A DNA stretch of 64,000 nucleotides from an uncultured Clostridia bacterium (GCA_947631705.1 CANRMJ010000002.1:21403-85402); one strand, 5' to 3'. Positions 1 through 10,615 are shown, numbered from the stretch's first letter. The notes: generated by a model not told the origin, from the letters alone. Program-made: numbers and translations.

Positions 1-251
1 TAATGGATCACAAACGCGATCATAGAGGCGGCGCTGAGCCTGCCCGCGAATTTAAGATTTCTGTCTGCCGCGATGCTAAGCGCGGAGGAGATTCCCGGCA
101 GAAAAAACGAGAGTATAAATTTCAGCGGCCTTGCGCTTTGGCTGAACATAAAGGCGCGGCGCCAGTTTTCGCAAAATGTGAGCGAGGTGAAAAGCAGGCA
201 GAACGCAAACAGCACCCTTAAAAAAATTTTTAACGCTTTAGTGGCTTTCAC
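1..251 (-). CDS. Partial hypothetical membrane protein (runs off left edge)
   Basis: Minus frame open from GTG at 251 to the window edge: VKATKALKIFLRVLFAFCLLFTSLTFCENWRRAFMFSQSARPLKFILSFFLPG...; hydrophobic N-terminus, divergent from rpmH. Not in the ORF track. Confidence 0.4.
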   Translation of the reverse strand, partial: MKATKALKIFLRVLFAFCLLFTSLTFCENWRRAFMFSQSARPLKFILSFFLPGISSALSIAADRNLKFAGRLSAASMIAFVIH

Positions 252-344
252 GCGCTTACCCCCTACATATAGTGCTATTATCCCCCACATATAGTTTTAT
301 TATAATCTATATTATATTAAAAAACAAGATTTATTAATTTTTAG

Positions 345-374
345 TTGACAAAAGCGCCGTATTTATAATATAAT
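345..374 (+). promoter_or_regulatory. Predicted promoter upstream of rpmH
   Basis: TTGACA 345-350, 18-nt spacer, TATAAT 369-374. Confidence 0.6.
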
Positions 375-485
375 GTTTATCGCTATTATAGGGTTTTGTT
401 CAAGGTAGCGGAAAATGCCTGCACTATACCGTGCAGAGAAAATAAAGATTAAGACAAGTTTAGTCTGTGAAAGGTAGTGAATTCA

Positions 486-620
486 ATGAAAAGAACGTTT
501 CAGCCCAAAAAGAGGCACGCTCAGATGGAGCACGGATTCAGAAAAAGAATGTCAACAAGGGGCGGAAGAAAAGTTTTGGCGCGCCGCCGCGCAAAGGGCA
601 GAAAAAGACTCTCTTACTAA
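486..620 (+). CDS. rpmH: 50S ribosomal protein L34
   Basis: [44 protein letters not shown] (44 aa); below the ORF-track cutoff. Confidence 0.97.
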   Translation: MKRTFQPKKRHAQMEHGFRKRMSTRGGRKVLARRRAKGRKRLSY

Positions 621-784
621 AGTGCGCCCGCGCTGACTTTAAGGGCGTATTACGGCTGATTTTCCGTTGCATAAAACAATGCGGCGGTTTCGCTTTATAC
701 GGAGAAAAAGTCCTGCATACGCAAAGTGAGAGCGCATTTAAATTTAAGAGCCGTTTTGTTAATCGGTTCTAAAGGAATGGTTTT

Positions 785-1117
785 GTGAAAAGCAGAGCCT
801 TAAAGGAAAACAGGGATTTCCGCAGGCTTTATTACAGAGGAAAAAGCAACGCGTCCGCTCATCTTGTTACCTACGTTATGAAGAGCAGAGCCGGCGAAAC
901 AAGAGTGGGAATCACAAGCGGCAAAAAAATCGGCAAGGCGGTTCAGCGCAACCGCGCGCGGCGTGTTATCAGAGCGGCGTTTTCGCAGCTTGAGGGCAGG
1001 TTAAACGGCTGCTATGATATCGTTTTTGTTGCGCGCACCGGCACCGCAAAGGTTAAAACGCAGGTTGTTTTTGAAGAGATGGAAACCCAACTCAAGCGCC
1101 TTGGGGCAATCGTGTGA
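785..1117 (+). CDS. rnpA: Ribonuclease P protein component
   Basis: GTG start; RNase P protein pattern KKIGKAVQRNRARRVIRAAF; follows rpmH. Confidence 0.95.
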   Translation: MKSRALKENRDFRRLYYRGKSNASAHLVTYVMKSRAGETRVGITSGKKIGKAVQRNRARRVIRAAFSQLEGRLNGCYDIVFVARTGTAKVKTQVVFEEMETQLKRLGAIV

Positions 1118-1165
1118 AAATTCACACCGATAAGCTGTTGCGGCCGAAAGGGCTATGGTAGTTAA

Positions 1166-1408
1166 ATGAAAAAGCTTTTGATTTTTTTAATACGAACATA
1201 TCAGCTTACTCTAAGCCCCAGATTTTCAGGAGGCGCGTGCCGCTACACTCCCACCTGCTCACAGTATGCCATAGAGGCAATCGGCGTTCACGGCGCATTC
1301 AAGGGCACGCTGCTTGCGATAAGGCGCGTTTTAAGATGCAACCCCCTTTTTAAGGGCGGCTACGATCCCGTTCCTCCCAAAAAGAATAAAAATGAGGAAA
1401 GCAAATGA
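1166..1408 (+). CDS. yidD: Membrane protein insertion efficiency factor YidD
   Basis: [39 protein letters not shown] signature; between rnpA and yidC. Confidence 0.95.
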   Translation: MKKLLIFLIRTYQLTLSPRFSGGACRYTPTCSQYAIEAIGVHGAFKGTLLAIRRVLRCNPLFKGGYDPVPPKKNKNEESK

Positions 1409-2421
1409 GTATGTTCGCACCAAATTTACTTGCGATGTCGTCGGGCGGTATGTTCTTCCTGACGCCGCTTTACCGTTTGTTCGGCAAATGTATGGAGCTG
1501 CTTTTGTCTTTGCTGAACAACGAATATTTTCTTGCAATCGTGGTATTCACCGTTTTGACCCGCCTTATTCTGCTGCCGTTAAACGTGCATCAGCAGAAAA
1601 CAATGGCAAAAACCGCGAGAATACAGCCGAAAATTCAGAAAATTCAGAAAAAATACAATATTCAGGGCGTAAACGATATGAAACAGCGCCAGGAAATGCA
1701 GGCGAAAATGCAGGAGGAAATGCAGGCTCTTTACACACGCGAGGGTCACAACCCGATGCAGATGGGCTGCGGACCTATGCTTTTTCAAATGGTTTTTCTT
1801 ATGGGAATCGTCGGAATTATCTATTATCCGCTTTCTTATGTTATCGGAATGGGCAACATTTCCGATTATTCCCAGCAGCTTGGAGATTTTATAACAAATC
1901 TCGGCTACAAGGGAAGCTATCTTCAGCTTGGAATTCTTGAAAACTGGGAAGCCTATAAAGAAGCGCTTTCACAGAATTTCCCCACTGTGTTCACAGCGGA
2001 AAACAACGCCGCAATTGACGCGTTCCGCTCTGGTCTTTATATCGGCGGGCTTGATATGACCGCCATTCCCCACTGGAAAGACGGGGCGATCGTTGCAATA
2101 CCGATTTTCTCATTTTTAACTTCGTTAGGCTCAACGATAATATCAACGCTTATTCAAAGAAAAAACAATCCCGCCGCGGCGCAGCAGATGAGCCAGATGT
2201 TTATTATGATGCTTATGATGCCGCTGTTCTCGCTCTATATAGCGTTTAAAGTGCCCGCAGCGGTAGGCTTTTATTGGATTATATCAAACGTTATAGCAAT
2301 TTTGCAGCAGATATTTATTGCTGAATTTCTTCCTCCCAAAAAAACGCAGGCAAGGCTTATGCTTGAAAACACGATTTACCGCCGCTCAAGAGAGGAAAGT
2401 ATTAAAAAGATTAACAACTGA
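1405..2421 (+). CDS. yidC: Membrane protein insertase YidC/Oxa1
   Basis: YidC pattern ([34 protein letters not shown]..., C-terminal TM segments); synteny. Confidence 0.95.
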   Translation: MSMFAPNLLAMSSGGMFFLTPLYRLFGKCMELLLSLLNNEYFLAIVVFTVLTRLILLPLNVHQQKTMAKTARIQPKIQKIQKKYNIQGVNDMKQRQEMQAKMQEEMQALYTREGHNPMQMGCGPMLFQMVFLMGIVGIIYYPLSYVIGMGNISDYSQQLGDFITNLGYKGSYLQLGILENWEAYKEALSQNFPTVFTAENNAAIDAFRSGLYIGGLDMTAIPHWKDGAIVAIPIFSFLTSLGSTIISTLIQRKNNPAAAQQMSQMFIMMLMMPLFSLYIAFKVPAAVGFYWIISNVIAILQQIFIAEFLPPKKTQARLMLENTIYRRSREESIKKINN

Positions 2422-2495
2422 TATTCGGAAAACGGCAAGCTCCGTTTTAATCAGCCCGCTGCGGTAAATGCGGGCGGAAAGGCAAAGGAAAAACA

Positions 2496-3422
2496 ATGAT
2501 AAAGGAATTTATCGGAACAGGCAAAACGGTTGCCGAGGCAACGGAGGCCGCAAAGGCAGGGCTTCGCGCACCTATGCTTGCTGATATAAATATTGAAGTT
2601 ATAACTATGCCCAAGAGCAAGATACTCGGTCTTTTCGGAGGGCACGACGCTCAGGTCAGGGCGTGGTATGACGACGGAAAAAAGGAACGCGCGCCTCGCG
2701 CGGAGAAAAAGGCGGCTCCCAAAAAGCCCCGGGATAAAAAACCGCAGGAAAAGAAACCGCAGCCGAAAAAAGAGGCTTTGAGGAGAGAAGCTCCCAAAAA
2801 GGAAGAGCCTGTTAAACAGGCGGACGCTGTTAAAGAGAGCGCTGCGCCGGAGAGCATAACGGCGGACGATATAGATACGAATGTTGCCGTGAGCTATCTT
2901 GCGGATATGCTTAAAGGGCTCAAAATAGAAGACGCGGAAATCACGGCAAAGGTGGAGGACGGCGTTCTTCGCATGGAAATTTCCTGCGACGATTACGGAA
3001 TCATTATCGGCCGCCGCGGAGAAACGCTCGACGCGCTTCAGTATCTCACAGGGCTTGCCGTAAAGAAAAGCTGCGATAAATATGTGAGAGTAACTCTCAA
3101 CGTGGGCAATTACCGCGAAAAAAGAATGGAAACGCTTAAAAGCGTTGCACGCAAAAACGCGAATTATGTTTTGAGAACGGGAAGAAGATACACCTTCGAG
3201 CCGATGAACCCATATGAGAGAAGAATTATTCACACCGCCGTTCAGGATATAGACGGAGTGGAATCAATGTCGATAGGCTACGGGCAGGAAAGAAAGGTTG
3301 TTATTATGCCGACTGAGCCGTCGGCGCCGAGAAAAAGCGCCGCGCCGGCAAGAAACGCGGCTCCGAGAACAGACCGCGCCGACCTGCCGAGATTCGGAAA
3401 AATAGAAATAAACAGGGATTAA
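2496..3422 (+). CDS. jag: RNA-binding protein Jag/KhpB (Jag_N, KH, R3H)
   Basis: Jag_N (EFIGTGKTVAEATEAAKAGL), KH (GIIIGRRGETLDALQYL), R3H (NPYERRIIHTAVQDIDGVESMSIGYGQERKVVI). Confidence 0.93.
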   Translation: MIKEFIGTGKTVAEATEAAKAGLRAPMLADINIEVITMPKSKILGLFGGHDAQVRAWYDDGKKERAPRAEKKAAPKKPRDKKPQEKKPQPKKEALRREAPKKEEPVKQADAVKESAAPESITADDIDTNVAVSYLADMLKGLKIEDAEITAKVEDGVLRMEISCDDYGIIIGRRGETLDALQYLTGLAVKKSCDKYVRVTLNVGNYREKRMETLKSVARKNANYVLRTGRRYTFEPMNPYERRIIHTAVQDIDGVESMSIGYGQERKVVIMPTEPSAPRKSAAPARNAAPRTDRADLPRFGKIEINRD

Positions 3423-3447
3423 TTGTTTTCACGCTTTGCGTGTTATG

Positions 3448-3476
3448 CGGCGGAACGCACGATTCCGCCGTTTTTT
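3448..3476 (+). terminator. Rho-independent terminator after jag
   Basis: CGGCGGAA..TTCCGCCG stem followed by TTTTTT. Confidence 0.8.
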
Positions 3477-3529
3477 GCATATTTTATTATTTATTTTGAT
3501 TTTGTTAAAATCGGAAAAGGCAAACAGAT

Positions 3530-4894
3530 ATGGATAAAACGATAGCGGCAATTGCCACGGGAAATTCCGTGGGCGGCATAGGCGTTATTCGTATAAGCGG
3601 GGATAAAGCCATAGAAACTGCCGAAAAGGTGTTTGCTCCGTTTGACGGTTCAAAGCTCTCTGAGCTCGGCGGCTACCGCGCAAAATACGGTCAGATTATC
3701 TATAACGGAGAAAAAACGGACAACGCCGTTGCCCTTGTTTTCCGCGCGCCGAAAAGCTACACGGGCGAGGACGTCGTTGAGCTTTCCGTTCACGGCGGTC
3801 TTTATATAGTTGAAAAAACGCTTGAGGCGGTGCTGGGCGCGGGAGCCGTTCCCGCCGAAGCCGGAGAATTCACAAAGCGCGCCTTTTTAAACGGAAAAAT
3901 AGATTTGGCGCAGGCTGAAAGCGTTGCCGATTTGATTTCGGCACAGGGTGAAACGGCGGCAAAAGCGTCTTATAATATGTTGCAGGGTTCGCTCAGTAAA
4001 AAAATAAACGAAATTCTTGATATGTTGACCGATTGCTCCGCCGCGCTTGCGGCGTGGGTTGATTATCCCGACGAGGAAATTCCCGATATGAGCGACGTGG
4101 AATTGCTTGAAACGCTTAAAAAAGCCGCCGACGCGCTTGAAGATCTTGTTGACGGCTACGAAAACGGCATAGCCGCCGTTCAGGGCACGGACGCGGTTAT
4201 CGCGGGCAGACCGAACGCCGGCAAATCCACATTTATGAATCTGCTTGCGGGCAGAGAAAAAAGCATTGTTACAAAAACAGAGGGCACAACGCGCGATATA
4301 GTTGAAGAAACCGTAAGGCTCGGCGGTATCACGCTGCGCCTCAGCGACACGGCGGGGCTCCGCTCGGCAAGCGACGAGGCGGAGGAGATGGGAATTCGCC
4401 GCGCGTATGAGAAAATCGACACGGCTCCGTTTATTTTCGCTGTGTTCGACAGCAGCCGCGAACTTAATGAAACAGATTCGGAGCTTATTGAAAAATGCGG
4501 CGGCAAAAAAGCTGTTGCCGTTATAAACAAAACAGACCTTGAGCAGAGGGCAAACACACGCGAAATCACCGAAAAATTCGAGAATTGCGTTTTTATCAGC
4601 GCAAAAAACGATAAAAGCATATCGGCGGTTGAAAGCGCCGTTAAAAGCGCGCTCGGTACGGCTCGGTTTGACGCAGCGGCTCCCATGCTCGCAAATCAGC
4701 GCCAGCGCCGATGCTGTGTTAACGCCGCGAAAAGCGTGCGCGAGGCGGAAGAGAGCCTTGCCGCGGGAATAACGCGCGACGCCGTGAACGTTCTTATAGA
4801 CGACGCGATTAACGAGCTGCTTTCGTTAACGGGAAAAAAGGCAACCGAGGAGGTTGTAAACAACATATTCGGCAGGTTTTGCGTGGGAAAATAA
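3530..4894 (+). CDS. mnmE: tRNA uridine-5-carboxymethylaminomethyl(34) synthesis GTPase MnmE
   Basis: TIAAIATGNSVGGIGVIRISG N-term; GRPNAGKST, DTAGLR, NKTD; C-terminal FGRFCVGK. Confidence 0.97.
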   Translation: MDKTIAAIATGNSVGGIGVIRISGDKAIETAEKVFAPFDGSKLSELGGYRAKYGQIIYNGEKTDNAVALVFRAPKSYTGEDVVELSVHGGLYIVEKTLEAVLGAGAVPAEAGEFTKRAFLNGKIDLAQAESVADLISAQGETAAKASYNMLQGSLSKKINEILDMLTDCSAALAAWVDYPDEEIPDMSDVELLETLKKAADALEDLVDGYENGIAAVQGTDAVIAGRPNAGKSTFMNLLAGREKSIVTKTEGTTRDIVEETVRLGGITLRLSDTAGLRSASDEAEEMGIRRAYEKIDTAPFIFAVFDSSRELNETDSELIEKCGGKKAVAVINKTDLEQRANTREITEKFENCVFISAKNDKSISAVESAVKSALGTARFDAAAPMLANQRQRRCCVNAAKSVREAEESLAAGITRDAVNVLIDDAINELLSLTGKKATEEVVNNIFGRFCVGK

Positions 4895-4942
4895 ATTTTT
4901 AAGCACCGCACTTTTACGAGGAGATTTTCGGTTAAGACAGTT

Positions 4943-6808
4943 ATGGAATACTTTGCACAAAAATACGACGTTATAGTTATCGGAGCGGGGCACGCCGGAA
5001 TTGAGGCGGGGCTTGCGTCCGCGCGCCTCGGCTGCAAAACGGCTGTGTTTACCATAAACCTTGACTGGATAGGAAATATGCCCTGCAACCCCTCTATCGG
5101 AGGAACCTCAAAGGGTCACCTTGTGCGTGAAATAGACGCGCTCGGCGGAGAAATGGGCAAGGCGGCGGATAAATACTGCCTGCAAAGCAGGATGCTCAAT
5201 CTCGGCAAAGGTCCGGCTGTTCATTCTTTGCGCGCGCAGATAGATCGGCGCGAATATTCAAAAGGAATGAAACACACTCTTGAAACGGAGAATGGGCTTG
5301 ATATTCGCCAGGCGGAAATAATCGGCATAAAAAAAGCCGAAAACGGACTTTGGCGGATAAAAACAAAGCTTGAGGCAGTCTATGAGGCGAACGCGGTCAT
5401 TATAGCAACGGGCACCTTCCTTGGAGGCAGAGTTTATATAGGCGATGTTTCATACGAGAGCGGACCTGACGGAATGTTTCCCGCAACGCTCCTTGCACAG
5501 AGCCTTAAAGAGCTGAATATTCCGCTCAGACGCTTTAAAACGGGAACGCCCGCCCGTGTGAACAGGCGGAGCGTTGATTTTTCAAAAACAGAGGTGCAGT
5601 ATGGCGACAGGCAAACGGTTCCGTTCAGCTTTGAAACCGACGAACCGCCGGAAAACAAGGTTTGCTGCCATATTACTTATACAAATGAAAAAACGAAAGA
5701 GGTTATTCTCAAAAATCTACACCGTTCGCCGATGTATAGCGGTAAAATAGAGGGCAAAGGACCCCGCTATTGCCCCAGCTTTGAGGATAAAATCGTTCGC
5801 TTTGCGGATAAGGAGCGCCACCAACTGTTTATTGAGCCGTGCGGGCTTGAAACAGAGGAGCTGTATCTTCAGGGGCTCTCTTCTTCGCTGCCGGAGGATG
5901 TGCAATTGCAGTTTATACACACTATCCCCGGGCTTGAAAAAGCACAGGTGATGAGAACGGCATACGCGATAGAATACGACTGCGTTGATCCAACGGCGCT
6001 TAAAGCAACGCTTGAATTCAATGATTTGGAAGGACTTTACGGCGCCGGTCAGTTCAACGGCTCAAGCGGATATGAGGAGGCGGCGGCGCAGGGGCTTGTT
6101 GCCGGAATCAATGCCGCGCTGAAAATAAAGGGAAAAGAACCGCTGATTCTTGACCGGGGCGGTTCTTATATAGGCACTCTGATAGACGACCTTGTAACAA
6201 AGGGCTGCTCAGACCCATACAGAATGATGACGAGCCGCAGCGAATACCGCCTTGTTTTAAGGCAGGATAACGCCGACGTTCGATTGACGCCGATCGGTTA
6301 TAAAATCGGGCTGATAAGCGAGGAAAGATATAATAAATTCCTTAAAAAACAGGAGGCGGTTCGCGCGGAGAGAAAGAGGATAGAGCAAACCTCTTTGTCC
6401 GTTTCGCCAAAGCTCCAAAAAATTCTTGAGGATTCAGGCACGGCGCCGCTTTCAAAAAGCTGCAAAATTATAGAGCTGCTCAAAAGGCCGCAAATAACAT
6501 ACGAATCTCTGAAAAGTGTGGATTCAACGCGCCCCGATTTGCCGCGCGACGTAACCGAGCAGGTGGAAATCGCGGTTAAATACGAGGGCTATATAGCAAA
6601 ACAGGAACAGCAGATAAAAGAGATGAGGAGAATCGAAAATAAAAAAATTCCCGAGGGCATCGACTATCATTCGCTTAAAGGGCTCAGGCTTGAGGCGATT
6701 GAAAAGCTGTCTAAAATCCGCCCTCAGAATTTGGGTCAGGCAGGCAGAATAAGCGGAGTTAATCCTGCCGACATTGCCGCGCTAAATATTATTCTGGAGG
6801 CATTGTAA
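4943..6808 (+). CDS. mnmG: tRNA uridine-5-carboxymethylaminomethyl(34) synthesis enzyme MnmG
   Basis: [44 protein letters not shown]. Confidence 0.98.
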   Translation: MEYFAQKYDVIVIGAGHAGIEAGLASARLGCKTAVFTINLDWIGNMPCNPSIGGTSKGHLVREIDALGGEMGKAADKYCLQSRMLNLGKGPAVHSLRAQIDRREYSKGMKHTLETENGLDIRQAEIIGIKKAENGLWRIKTKLEAVYEANAVIIATGTFLGGRVYIGDVSYESGPDGMFPATLLAQSLKELNIPLRRFKTGTPARVNRRSVDFSKTEVQYGDRQTVPFSFETDEPPENKVCCHITYTNEKTKEVILKNLHRSPMYSGKIEGKGPRYCPSFEDKIVRFADKERHQLFIEPCGLETEELYLQGLSSSLPEDVQLQFIHTIPGLEKAQVMRTAYAIEYDCVDPTALKATLEFNDLEGLYGAGQFNGSSGYEEAAAQGLVAGINAALKIKGKEPLILDRGGSYIGTLIDDLVTKGCSDPYRMMTSRSEYRLVLRQDNADVRLTPIGYKIGLISEERYNKFLKKQEAVRAERKRIEQTSLSVSPKLQKILEDSGTAPLSKSCKIIELLKRPQITYESLKSVDSTRPDLPRDVTEQVEIAVKYEGYIAKQEQQIKEMRRIENKKIPEGIDYHSLKGLRLEAIEKLSKIRPQNLGQAGRISGVNPADIAALNIILEAL

Positions 6809-7513
6809 ATGATTGATACTCAGCTTTTAACTTCCGGTGCAGCAAAACTCGGAATAGAGCTTAATGAAAAAGCGGCAGACCGCTTTGAATTGTTTGAACA
6901 GAGATTGATAAGATGGAACGAGCGCGTTAATCTGACCGCGATAACAGAGCCTTACGATATCGTTGTTAAGCATTTTTTAGACAGCTTGACCGTTCTTTCA
7001 TATGCGCATATACCAGAGGGCGCAAAGGTTATAGACGTTGGCTGCGGCGCGGGCTTTCCCGGCTTGCCGATGCTGATCGCGCGCCCGGATTTGGAATTTA
7101 CTTTCCTTGATTCAACTGGAAAAAAACTCAGCTTTATAAGAGAAACGCTGCGCTATTTGGGGCTTTTCGGTGAAATCGTGCACGACAGAGCGGAGATTGC
7201 GGGAAGAAAATCGGAATTTCGTGAAAAATATGACGCCGCGGTAACGCGCGCGGTTGCGCCGCTTAATGTTTCGGCGGAGTATTGTTTGCCGTTTGTAAGA
7301 ACGGGCGGAATATTTGTGGCAATGAAGGGCACGCAGAGCGAGGTGTCGCTCGGAGAAAACGCAATTGAAACGCTCGGCGGCAGAATTGAGGATATCGCAT
7401 CGCTTGAACTTGAAAATAAAGACAAAAGACATATAATTGTTTCAAGAAAGATTTCGCAGACTCCGACAAAATATCCGAGAAAAACAAAAAAAATAGATAC
7501 ACGGCCGCTCTGA
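6809..7513 (+). CDS. rsmG: 16S rRNA (guanine(527)-N(7))-methyltransferase RsmG
   Basis: HFLDSLTVL..VIDVGCGAGFPGLPMLIARPDLEFTFLDSTGKKLSFI. Confidence 0.97.
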   Translation: MIDTQLLTSGAAKLGIELNEKAADRFELFEQRLIRWNERVNLTAITEPYDIVVKHFLDSLTVLSYAHIPEGAKVIDVGCGAGFPGLPMLIARPDLEFTFLDSTGKKLSFIRETLRYLGLFGEIVHDRAEIAGRKSEFREKYDAAVTRAVAPLNVSAEYCLPFVRTGGIFVAMKGTQSEVSLGENAIETLGGRIEDIASLELENKDKRHIIVSRKISQTPTKYPRKTKKIDTRPL

Positions 7514-7656
7514 TTATAAACAACGCTGTCGATAACTACGGGTTTCTGACAAACAAAAAGCCTTTTCTTATCGGAAAATTTGTGTTATTATTAATTCAGA
7601 CGAGAGGGGAAACGAAAAAAAGGACAAACCTGTTCGATTGCCCGGGAGCTGAGAAA

Positions 7657-8490
7657 ATGGCGGAAGAGATAATCAGAATACCCACAGAAAAACTTTTGCC
7701 AAACCCCTACCAGCCGAGAAAGCAGTTTAAATCGGAGGAGCTTTTGAGCCTTGCCGATTCCATAAGGGAAAACGGCGTTTTGCAGCCCCTTCTCGCGCGG
7801 CGGATAGACAGCAGCGATTATTTCGAGATTGTTGCGGGGGAACGCCGGCTTAGAGCGGCAATCCTTGCAAATCTGCAAAGCGTTCCCTGCCTTATAGTTG
7901 ACTGCGATTATGAGGAGAGCGCCGTTTATTCAATACTTGAAAATATTCAGCGCTCAGATTTAACTTTTTTTGAGGAGGCTCAGGCAATTTCCCATATGCA
8001 GAGCCACTTCGGACTGACGCAGGAGGAAATATCGAAAAGGCTCGGAAAAAGTCAGAGCGCGCTTTCAAATAAACTCAGGCTTTTAAGGCTGCCTGTTGAC
8101 GTTAGATATTTTATAGAAAAAGAAAATTTGACCGAGCGCCACGCGCGGGCGCTGTTGAAATGCGACACGGAAAAGCAAATGTGGGCGGCGCTTAACGCAA
8201 TTAAAGAACGCCGGTTAAACGTTGAGCAAACAGAGGCGTATATAGATTCGCTTACAAACAAGCAGGTCAAGCCCCATAAAAGCAATATCGTTAAAATATT
8301 TAAAGACGTACGAATCTTTGTAAACACGGTGAACAAAGCGATAAACACAATGAAAGAGGCGGGAATTCCCGCCGAGAGCAACAAAACAGAAACAGAAGAA
8401 TATATTGAATTTTATGTAAAAATCCCGAAAAACTCGAAAAAGGAATCTTCTCCCCCGCTTGCGGAGAAAAAAGCCTCTAACTTAGCTTAA
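7657..8490 (+). CDS. noc: ParB/Noc-type nucleoid occlusion / partition protein
   Basis: ParB-N (PNPYQPRKQF...GERRLRAA) plus HTH; first of two ParB paralogues between rsmG and parA, the Noc position in Firmicutes. Start chosen at ATG 7657 (GGGAG upstream); the track uses GTG 7582. Confidence 0.85.
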   Translation: MAEEIIRIPTEKLLPNPYQPRKQFKSEELLSLADSIRENGVLQPLLARRIDSSDYFEIVAGERRLRAAILANLQSVPCLIVDCDYEESAVYSILENIQRSDLTFFEEAQAISHMQSHFGLTQEEISKRLGKSQSALSNKLRLLRLPVDVRYFIEKENLTERHARALLKCDTEKQMWAALNAIKERRLNVEQTEAYIDSLTNKQVKPHKSNIVKIFKDVRIFVNTVNKAINTMKEAGIPAESNKTETEEYIEFYVKIPKNSKKESSPPLAEKKASNLA

Positions 8491-8533
8491 AACGGGAAAC
8501 CGTTTTAACATATTCTCCTCTTTTCATCACGTG

Positions 8534-8570
8534 GAATAGCCTGCCGGCAACGGTGGGCTATTCTGCTTTT
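8534..8570 (+). terminator. Terminator after noc
   Basis: GAATAGCC...GGGCTATTC stem followed by CTTTT. Confidence 0.6.
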
Positions 8571-8622
8571 ATATGCGCTTAATTTCCGTGTGTGCTTATA
8601 ATTCCGAGAGCATATGCGCGTT

Positions 8623-8640
8623 GTGTTTCATATGAAACAC
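8623..8640. other. Variant parS-like palindrome (CATATG core)
   Basis: GTGTTTCATATGAAACAC, perfect 18-bp palindrome; parS with the central CACGTG replaced by CATATG. Confidence 0.6.
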
Positions 8641-8754
8641 TTATACAATATATAGATTTTCACATAAACTATGTTTATAATTTAAAAAGTTTAAATTTCT
8701 ATGCGCACGGTGTTTTGTTTTTGTGAAAAACTCCGCGGAAAGTGTTAAAAAGTG

Positions 8755-8770
8755 TGTTTCACGTGAAACA
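8755..8770. other. parS: parS centromere site
   Basis: TGTTTCACGTGAAACA, exact match to the B. subtilis parS consensus. Confidence 0.95.
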
Positions 8771-8826
8771 ACAATATCTTGTGCCCCAATAATAGGCGCA
8801 CACTATAAACAAAAAAATTTTGCCTT

Positions 8827-8842
8827 TGTTTCACGTGAAACT
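8827..8842. other. parS: parS centromere site (15/16)
   Basis: TGTTTCACGTGAAACT, one terminal mismatch. Confidence 0.88.
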
Positions 8843-8937
8843 TTCGCCAATGTATTGAATATATTTCCTTTATATTGTATAATTGCATAGTAAACATTGG
8901 CATTAATGATTGCCGTTTTCTGCTCGGAGGTGAATAT

Positions 8938-9702
8938 ATGGGCAAAACTGTTGCCGTTTTCAATCAAAAAGGCGGAGTTGGCAAAACAACCACTTGCATC
9001 AACCTTTCGGCGGCGCTCGGCGCAAAGGGAAAGAAAACCCTGCTTGTTGATATAGACCCGCAGGGAAATTCAACGAGCGGCGTTGGCATAGACAAGGCGG
9101 ATATCGCTTATTCAACATACGATATAATTATTAACGGAGTTGCCGCAAGCTCAATACTGATTGATACGGGCTTTTCAAATCTTTATCTGCTGCCCGCAAA
9201 TATGAATCTCGCGGGCGCGGAGCCGGAGCTGAACGATGTTGACGAGCGCTTTTTCGCGTTAAAAAAGGCGCTTGCTCCCCTGCTCGCCGATTTTGACTTT
9301 GTTATCATAGACTGCCCGCCCGGGCTCGGTCTTTTAAGCCTTAACGCACTAACCGCGGCAGACACGCTGATAGTTCCGCTGCAATGTGAATATTACGCGC
9401 TTGAGGGTTTAAGCCAGCTTTTAAGCACCGTGCGCACTGTTAAGCAGCTTTACAACGAGCATCTTGAGCTTGAAGGCGTGCTTTACACTATGTTTGACGG
9501 CAGACTAAGGCTGAATCAGCAGGTTGTTGAGGAAGTAAACAAGTATTTTCCGAACAAGGCTTATAAAACCTTTATACCCCGCAGCGTTAAGCTGGCAGAG
9601 GCTCCCGGATTCGGAAAGCCGATAATATACTATGAAAAGTATTCAAAATCAAGCTTTGCCTACAGAAAGCTCGCGGATGAATTTCTGTCAAGGCAAAGAT
9701 AG
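8938..9702 (+). CDS. parA: Chromosome partitioning ATPase ParA/Soj
   Basis: GKTVAVFNQKGGVGKTTTCINLSAALG deviant Walker A; start at ATG 8938 with GGAGGTG RBS. Confidence 0.96.
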   Translation: MGKTVAVFNQKGGVGKTTTCINLSAALGAKGKKTLLVDIDPQGNSTSGVGIDKADIAYSTYDIIINGVAASSILIDTGFSNLYLLPANMNLAGAEPELNDVDERFFALKKALAPLLADFDFVIIDCPPGLGLLSLNALTAADTLIVPLQCEYYALEGLSQLLSTVRTVKQLYNEHLELEGVLYTMFDGRLRLNQQVVEEVNKYFPNKAYKTFIPRSVKLAEAPGFGKPIIYYEKYSKSSFAYRKLADEFLSRQR

Positions 9703-9759
9703 GCAATACTGCGATATTTGTTTTTAGAAACAAACGCAACGAAAGGAATGATTATATAA

Positions 9760-10611
9760 ATGGCGAAAAAATTATCGGGGCTCGGCAAGGGGCTCGGCGC
9801 ACTTATGCTTGAAAACACCACGGAAGATATGATGTCCTCAAGCACGCTGCCCATAAGCGAGATCGTTCCGAACAAGGATCAGCCCAGAAAAACCTTTAAC
9901 GAGGAATCTCTCGCTGAGCTTGCGGAGAGCATTAAGCAACACGGAATTCTTCAGCCTCTGCTCGTGCGCCCGATACCAAACGGAGGCTATCAGCTTGTTG
10001 CGGGAGAACGCCGTTGGCGTGCCGCCCGAATGGCAAAGCTGCGCGAGGTTCCCGTTGTTATCAAAGAGCTTACAGACACCGAAACAATGGAAATTGCCAT
10101 AATAGAGAATCTTCAGCGTGAGGATCTCAACCCCATAGAAGAGGCGGAGGGCTTGCAGGCTCTTATAGACCGCTGCGGCTTTACTCAGGAGGAGGTTGCC
10201 GCGAGCGTCGGAAAGTCACGGCCGGCAATCGCAAACAGTTTAAGGCTTTTAAAGCTGCCCCCCGAGGTTAGGGCAATGACGCAAAACGGCGAAATTTCGG
10301 CAGGTCACGCAAGGGCGCTCCTTGCAATGGAAAACGAGGCTATGATTTACGAAGCGGCTCAAAGTATTGTTAAGAACAACCTCACGGTTCGCGACGTTGA
10401 GCGCCTTGCAAAAATTCAAGACAGCGGCGCCGTTATTTCACAGAAAAGAAATAAAAGGCGCGACAGCTTTTACGACGAGGTTGAGCTTTCGCTGTCTGAG
10501 GTGCTCGGCAGAAAGGTTAAGGTATATAACTCAAAAAACAGGGGCACTCTTGAAATAGAATTTTATTCACAGGAAGATTTAAAAAATATTGCAAATAAAT
10601 TAGGAGAATAA
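9760..10611 (+). CDS. parB: Chromosome partitioning protein ParB/Spo0J
   Basis: KKLSGLGKGLGALM N-term; PNKDQPRKTFNEESLAELAESIKQHGILQPLLVR; GERRWRAAR; HTH. Confidence 0.96.
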   Translation: MAKKLSGLGKGLGALMLENTTEDMMSSSTLPISEIVPNKDQPRKTFNEESLAELAESIKQHGILQPLLVRPIPNGGYQLVAGERRWRAARMAKLREVPVVIKELTDTETMEIAIIENLQREDLNPIEEAEGLQALIDRCGFTQEEVAASVGKSRPAIANSLRLLKLPPEVRAMTQNGEISAGHARALLAMENEAMIYEAAQSIVKNNLTVRDVERLAKIQDSGAVISQKRNKRRDSFYDEVELSLSEVLGRKVKVYNSKNRGTLEIEFYSQEDLKNIANKLGE

Positions 10612-10615
10612 AAGT

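Noticed and set aside
1392-1940. 182-aa plus ORF overlapping yidC in another frame
   Set aside because: Frame-shifted shadow of yidC, which has the correct family signature.
2451-3233. 260-aa minus-strand ORF opposite jag
   Set aside because: Antisense to a well-supported Jag/KhpB gene; no start signal or family resemblance.
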